Source of the DNA: Rhodobacteraceae bacterium UBA7436
GTDB lineage: Bacteria; Pseudomonadota; Alphaproteobacteria; Rhodobacterales; Rhodobacteraceae
Reading direction: 5' to 3'
Length of the DNA: 7,489 nucleotides
Assembly (NCBI GenBank): GCA_002478745.1
Contig: DLQI01000038.1
Coordinates: 1 to 7,489, forward strand
The notes under the pieces were generated by a model that saw only the letters and a list, made by a program, of their open reading frames with translations, had not been told where the DNA came from and made no database searches. A program made the translations under genes and the position numbers. Below are positions 5,685 to 7,489 of the stretch, one piece after another; position 1 is the first letter of the stretch; the number at the start of each line of letters is the position of its first letter.

Positions 5685-6164
5685 ATGGTACAGAATAAGA
5701 AATCAGACCCTAATTATAAAGTGATCGCCGAGAATCGGCGCGCACGCTTTGATTATGCAATCGACGACGACATCGAGTGCGGTGTGATCCTTGAGGGGTC
5801 CGAAGTAAAATCCATGCGCATCGGTGGCACAAATATTGCCGAAAGCTATGCGGCCGTTGAAAACAACGAACTGTGGTTGGTGAACTCTTATATCGCGCCA
5901 TATGAAGGGGCTAAGACCTTCAAGCACGAGGTACGCCGCCGTCGTAAGTTGCTGGTGTCTAAAAAAGAATTATCGAATTTGTGGAACGCAACCCAGCGCA
6001 AAGGTATGACCTTGGTGCCTATCGTGATGTACTTTAATCACAAAGGGTTTGCGAAGATTAAGCTTGGCGTCGCCAAGGGTAAGCAGAACCACGACAAACG
6101 CGCGACCGAAGCAAAACGCGATTGGTCCCGCCAAAAAGCACGCCTTATGAAAGATCACGGCTGA
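5685..6164 (+). CDS. smpB: SsrA-binding protein SmpB
   Basis: A 159-residue partner of tmRNA (SsrA). It binds the tRNA-like end of tmRNA and brings it to stalled ribosomes, so that the nascent chain is tagged for proteolysis and the ribosome freed. Family landmarks are present throughout: NYKVIAENRRARFDYAI near the N-terminus, GVILEGSEVKSMRIGG, the ELWLVNSYIAPYEGA strand region, HEVRRRRKLLVSKKEL, GMTLVPIVMYFNHKGFAKI, and the basic tail KRATEAKRDWSRQKARLMK that becomes helical in the decoding channel. Length is normal. The frame is open upstream to 5619, but the ATG at 5685 gives the usual N-terminus. No Shine-Dalgarno precedes it. The sulfurtransferase gene lies two genes downstream, and the SGNH hydrolase diverges upstream. 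Confidence 0.97.
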   Translation: MVQNKKSDPNYKVIAENRRARFDYAIDDDIECGVILEGSEVKSMRIGGTNIAESYAAVENNELWLVNSYIAPYEGAKTFKHEVRRRRKLLVSKKELSNLWNATQRKGMTLVPIVMYFNHKGFAKIKLGVAKGKQNHDKRATEAKRDWSRQKARLMKDHG

Positions 6165-6272
6165 CCCTGCTTGGCGTCATTCTTGCACTAAAATGCCCAT
6201 AAATGAGGCGTTTCATACATAAATTCCCCATGACTGGCGTTTTGCGATCTGCGTAAAGTCCCACTGCTACTT

Positions 6273-6331
6273 AGCTTTGGGGGGAGTTGAGAGTATTCAA
6301 TAATTATAGCCCCCCGCTGGAGGGATATATT
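6273..6331 (+). promoter_or_regulatory. Structured leader of the glycine-rich gene with two exclusive folds
   Basis: A G6 tract (6279-6284) can pair with a C6 tract (6310-6315), extended by AGC (6273-6275) with GCT (6316-6318) across a TTT bulge. Inside sits a small hairpin, TTGA (6287-6290) with TCAA (6297-6300). In that fold the Shine-Dalgarno GGAGGG (6319-6324) is free. Alternatively the C6 tract folds onto GGAGGG directly, with three-base loop GCT and one C-A mismatch, hiding the ribosome site. The pairing is seen in the sequence; a switching role is inferred. Confidence 0.35.
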
Positions 6332-6622
6332 ATGGAACTTATTATTGGACTTTTGTCTGGTGTTGTTGGTGGTAACGCTGCGGGTAAAGTGCTCGGAAGC
6401 TTAAACCAAGGCACATTGATCAACTCTATTGCTGGCGTTGTTGGTGGGGGCCTAGGTGGCACGATCCTTAGCGCAATTGGTGCTCCTGATTTGGCAGGGG
6501 CCGCTGGCGGCGCTGCTGGTTTGGACTTTGGCGCGATCATTGGTCAGGTTGTTGGCGGCGGTGTTGGTGGTGGCGCAGTGCTTGCCGTCGTCGGCGTTGT
6601 TCGCAACATGATCGGTAAATAA
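6332..6622 (+). CDS. Small glycine-rich hydrophobic membrane protein
   Basis: A 96-residue protein of which 28 residues are glycine. It starts with a hydrophobic segment (MELIIGLLSGVVGGNAAG), then has repeated small-residue runs such as GVVGGGLGGTI and GQVVGGGVGGG, and ends in a hydrophobic stretch plus a basic tail, RNMIGK. GxxxG-like spacing suggests tightly packed membrane helices, similar in style to GlsB/YeaQ-type or transglycosylase-associated proteins, though I cannot place it in a named family with confidence. The ATG at 6332 is preferred over a start at 6287 because GGAGGG (6319-6324) lies seven bases upstream, whereas the upstream extension falls inside the structured leader. The gene stands between smpB and the sulfurtransferase gene, followed by a strong hairpin. 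Function unknown. The composition could also suit a pore-forming or bacteriocin-like peptide, but no immunity or export genes are present. Confidence 0.82.
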   Translation: MELIIGLLSGVVGGNAAGKVLGSLNQGTLINSIAGVVGGGLGGTILSAIGAPDLAGAAGGAAGLDFGAIIGQVVGGGVGGGAVLAVVGVVRNMIGK

Positions 6623-6638
6623 GCTTAACGCTTAAGGA

Positions 6639-6669
6639 CAGGTTGGGCGCCGCCTCGTAGCCCAACCTG
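6639..6669 (+). other. Strong 10-bp hairpin without a T-tract
   Basis: CAGGTTGGGC (6639-6648) is perfectly complementary to GCCCAACCTG (6660-6669) around an 11-base loop. It begins 16 bases after the glycine-rich gene's stop. It is followed by GACACACAGAC, not by T residues. It could be a Rho-assisted or mRNA-stabilising 3' hairpin, or part of the sulfurtransferase leader. Confidence 0.7.
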
Positions 6670-6739
6670 GACACACAGACTTGCCACATACTTCCCATAG
6701 CGTTAGGCAGTGACGCATTCACGCAGGGAAGAGAATCTG

Positions 6740-7489
6740 ATGGCTGATGATCCCAAAACACTAGTTTCAACTGACTGGCTTGCCGCGCACATGAAAGATC
6801 CGGATTTACGGATCTTGGATGCGTCGACTTATTTGCCAGGCGTCGACCGCGATGGTCGCACAGAATATGACGCGGTTCACATCCCAGGGGCCCGCTTCTT
6901 TGACATCGATGACGTGAGCGATGGCCGCTCCGATCTGCCGCATATGGTACCCCCAATTGAGAAATTCATGTCCCGCGTGCGCGCGATGGGCGTTGGCGAT
7001 GGTCATCAGATTGTTGTCTATGATGGGTCTGGCCTGTTCTCTGCTGCACGTGTGTGGTGGTTGTTCCGCCTTATGGGGCAAAACAACATTGCGGTGCTTG
7101 ATGGCGGATTGCCAAAATGGATCGCAGAGGGACGCGAAGTCGAAGACTTGGCCCCCGTCATTCGTGACCGTCACATGACCGTGCGTTTCCAAAATCAAAT
7201 GGTACGTGATGTGACCCAAGTGTCCTCAGCGTCCAAATTGGGCACCTCCCAGATCGTTGACGCACGTGCCGCTGCACGCTTCCGCGGCGAAGCACCAGAA
7301 CCACGTGAAGGGCTGCGTTCGGGTCATATCCCGAATTCACGCAACGTGCCGTTCACTGATCTGCTGAACGATGACAAAACAATGAAAACTCCGGATCAAA
7401 CCCGCGCAATCTTTGAGAGCGCTGGCGTTGATCTGAAAAAGCCAATCATCACTACCTGCGGGTCCGGCGTAACCGCCGCCGTATTGGGA
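6740..7489 (+). CDS. sseA: 3-mercaptopyruvate sulfurtransferase (two-domain rhodanese family), partial
   Basis: The first 250 codons of a two-domain rhodanese-fold enzyme that moves sulfur from 3-mercaptopyruvate (or thiosulfate) to an acceptor such as cyanide or a thiol. The N-terminal, inactive domain shows LRILDASTYLPG, EYDAVHIPGARFFDID and VVYDGSGLFSAARVWWLFR. The catalytic domain begins near IVDARAAARF, followed by the GHIPNSRNVPF motif. The active loop is CGSGVT with Cys240. The CGSGxT form is characteristic of mercaptopyruvate sulfurtransferases rather than thiosulfate rhodaneses (CRKGVT), which favours the mercaptopyruvate activity. The ATG at 6740 has AGGGAAGAG a few bases upstream. 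A good -35, TTGCCA (6681-6686), lies upstream but with only a poor -10. The window ends about ten residues after the catalytic cysteine; a complete enzyme is normally about 280 residues, so some 30 are missing. Confidence 0.93.
   Translation, partial: MADDPKTLVSTDWLAAHMKDPDLRILDASTYLPGVDRDGRTEYDAVHIPGARFFDIDDVSDGRSDLPHMVPPIEKFMSRVRAMGVGDGHQIVVYDGSGLFSAARVWWLFRLMGQNNIAVLDGGLPKWIAEGREVEDLAPVIRDRHMTVRFQNQMVRDVTQVSSASKLGTSQIVDARAAARFRGEAPEPREGLRSGHIPNSRNVPFTDLLNDDKTMKTPDQTRAIFESAGVDLKKPIITTCGSGVTAAVLG

Noticed and set aside
6287..6331. Earlier start for the glycine-rich protein at 6287
   Set aside because: It lies within the hairpin leader and lacks a ribosome site; the ATG at 6332 has GGAGGG at good spacing.
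6537..7219. Two minus-strand open frames over the glycine-rich gene end and the sulfurtransferase gene
   Set aside because: The sulfurtransferase reading on the plus strand is unmistakable, and the antisense peptides have no family features.

Overview
The window looks like chromosomal DNA of a marine Rhodobacterales (Roseobacter-group) alphaproteobacterium. The gene families (an Hsp20 with an RNA-thermometer-type leader, GabD, a DUF1523 membrane protein, SmpB next to a SseA-type sulfurtransferase), the moderate GC content and the protein wording all fit. The taxon is inferred from recalled family features, not from a search.

Layout, left to right. Positions 1-105 hold no gene I can support. 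From 106 to 236 lies a regulatory leader: a heat-shock-sigma-like promoter, then three hairpins, the last masking the ribosome binding site in the manner of a ROSE RNA thermometer. It precedes a small heat-shock protein gene (237-704), which ends in a strong terminator (712-745). On the minus strand lies a succinate-semialdehyde dehydrogenase gene, gabD (779-2254). It diverges from an alpha/beta hydrolase with an HGGYW motif (2332-3120). A small two-helix membrane protein gene follows (3181-3469), broken by a perfect 7-base tandem duplication, and then an intact DUF1523 membrane protein gene (3482-4132). Next is a sulfotransferase remnant (about 4239-4853) that keeps its PAPS 3'-phosphate motif but has lost its N-terminal part; it ends in a terminator. 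A secreted SGNH/GDSL hydrolase (4886-5563, minus) diverges from smpB (5685-6164, plus). Both lack a Shine-Dalgarno sequence and have a -10-like hexamer exactly 7 bases before the ATG. Then come a very glycine-rich small membrane protein gene (6332-6622) with a G6/C6 leader that could fold two ways, a strong hairpin without a T-tract (6639-6669), and a 3-mercaptopyruvate sulfurtransferase gene (6740 onward) cut off by the window end.

How the genes work together: mostly they do not form one pathway. Two are stress or quality-control genes: the Hsp20 holds unfolding proteins during heat shock, and SmpB drives trans-translation on stalled ribosomes. GabD and the sulfurtransferase are ordinary metabolic enzymes. 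The small membrane gene and the DUF1523 gene are close together on one strand and probably co-transcribed.

I see no IS element, phage gene, CRISPR array, tRNA or rRNA. I do not see a clear new multi-gene system. The most notable points are at small scale: the ROSE-like thermometer with an overlapping upstream ORF, the 7-base duplication frameshift, the headless sulfotransferase, the two possible leaderless starts and the switch-like G6/C6 leader.
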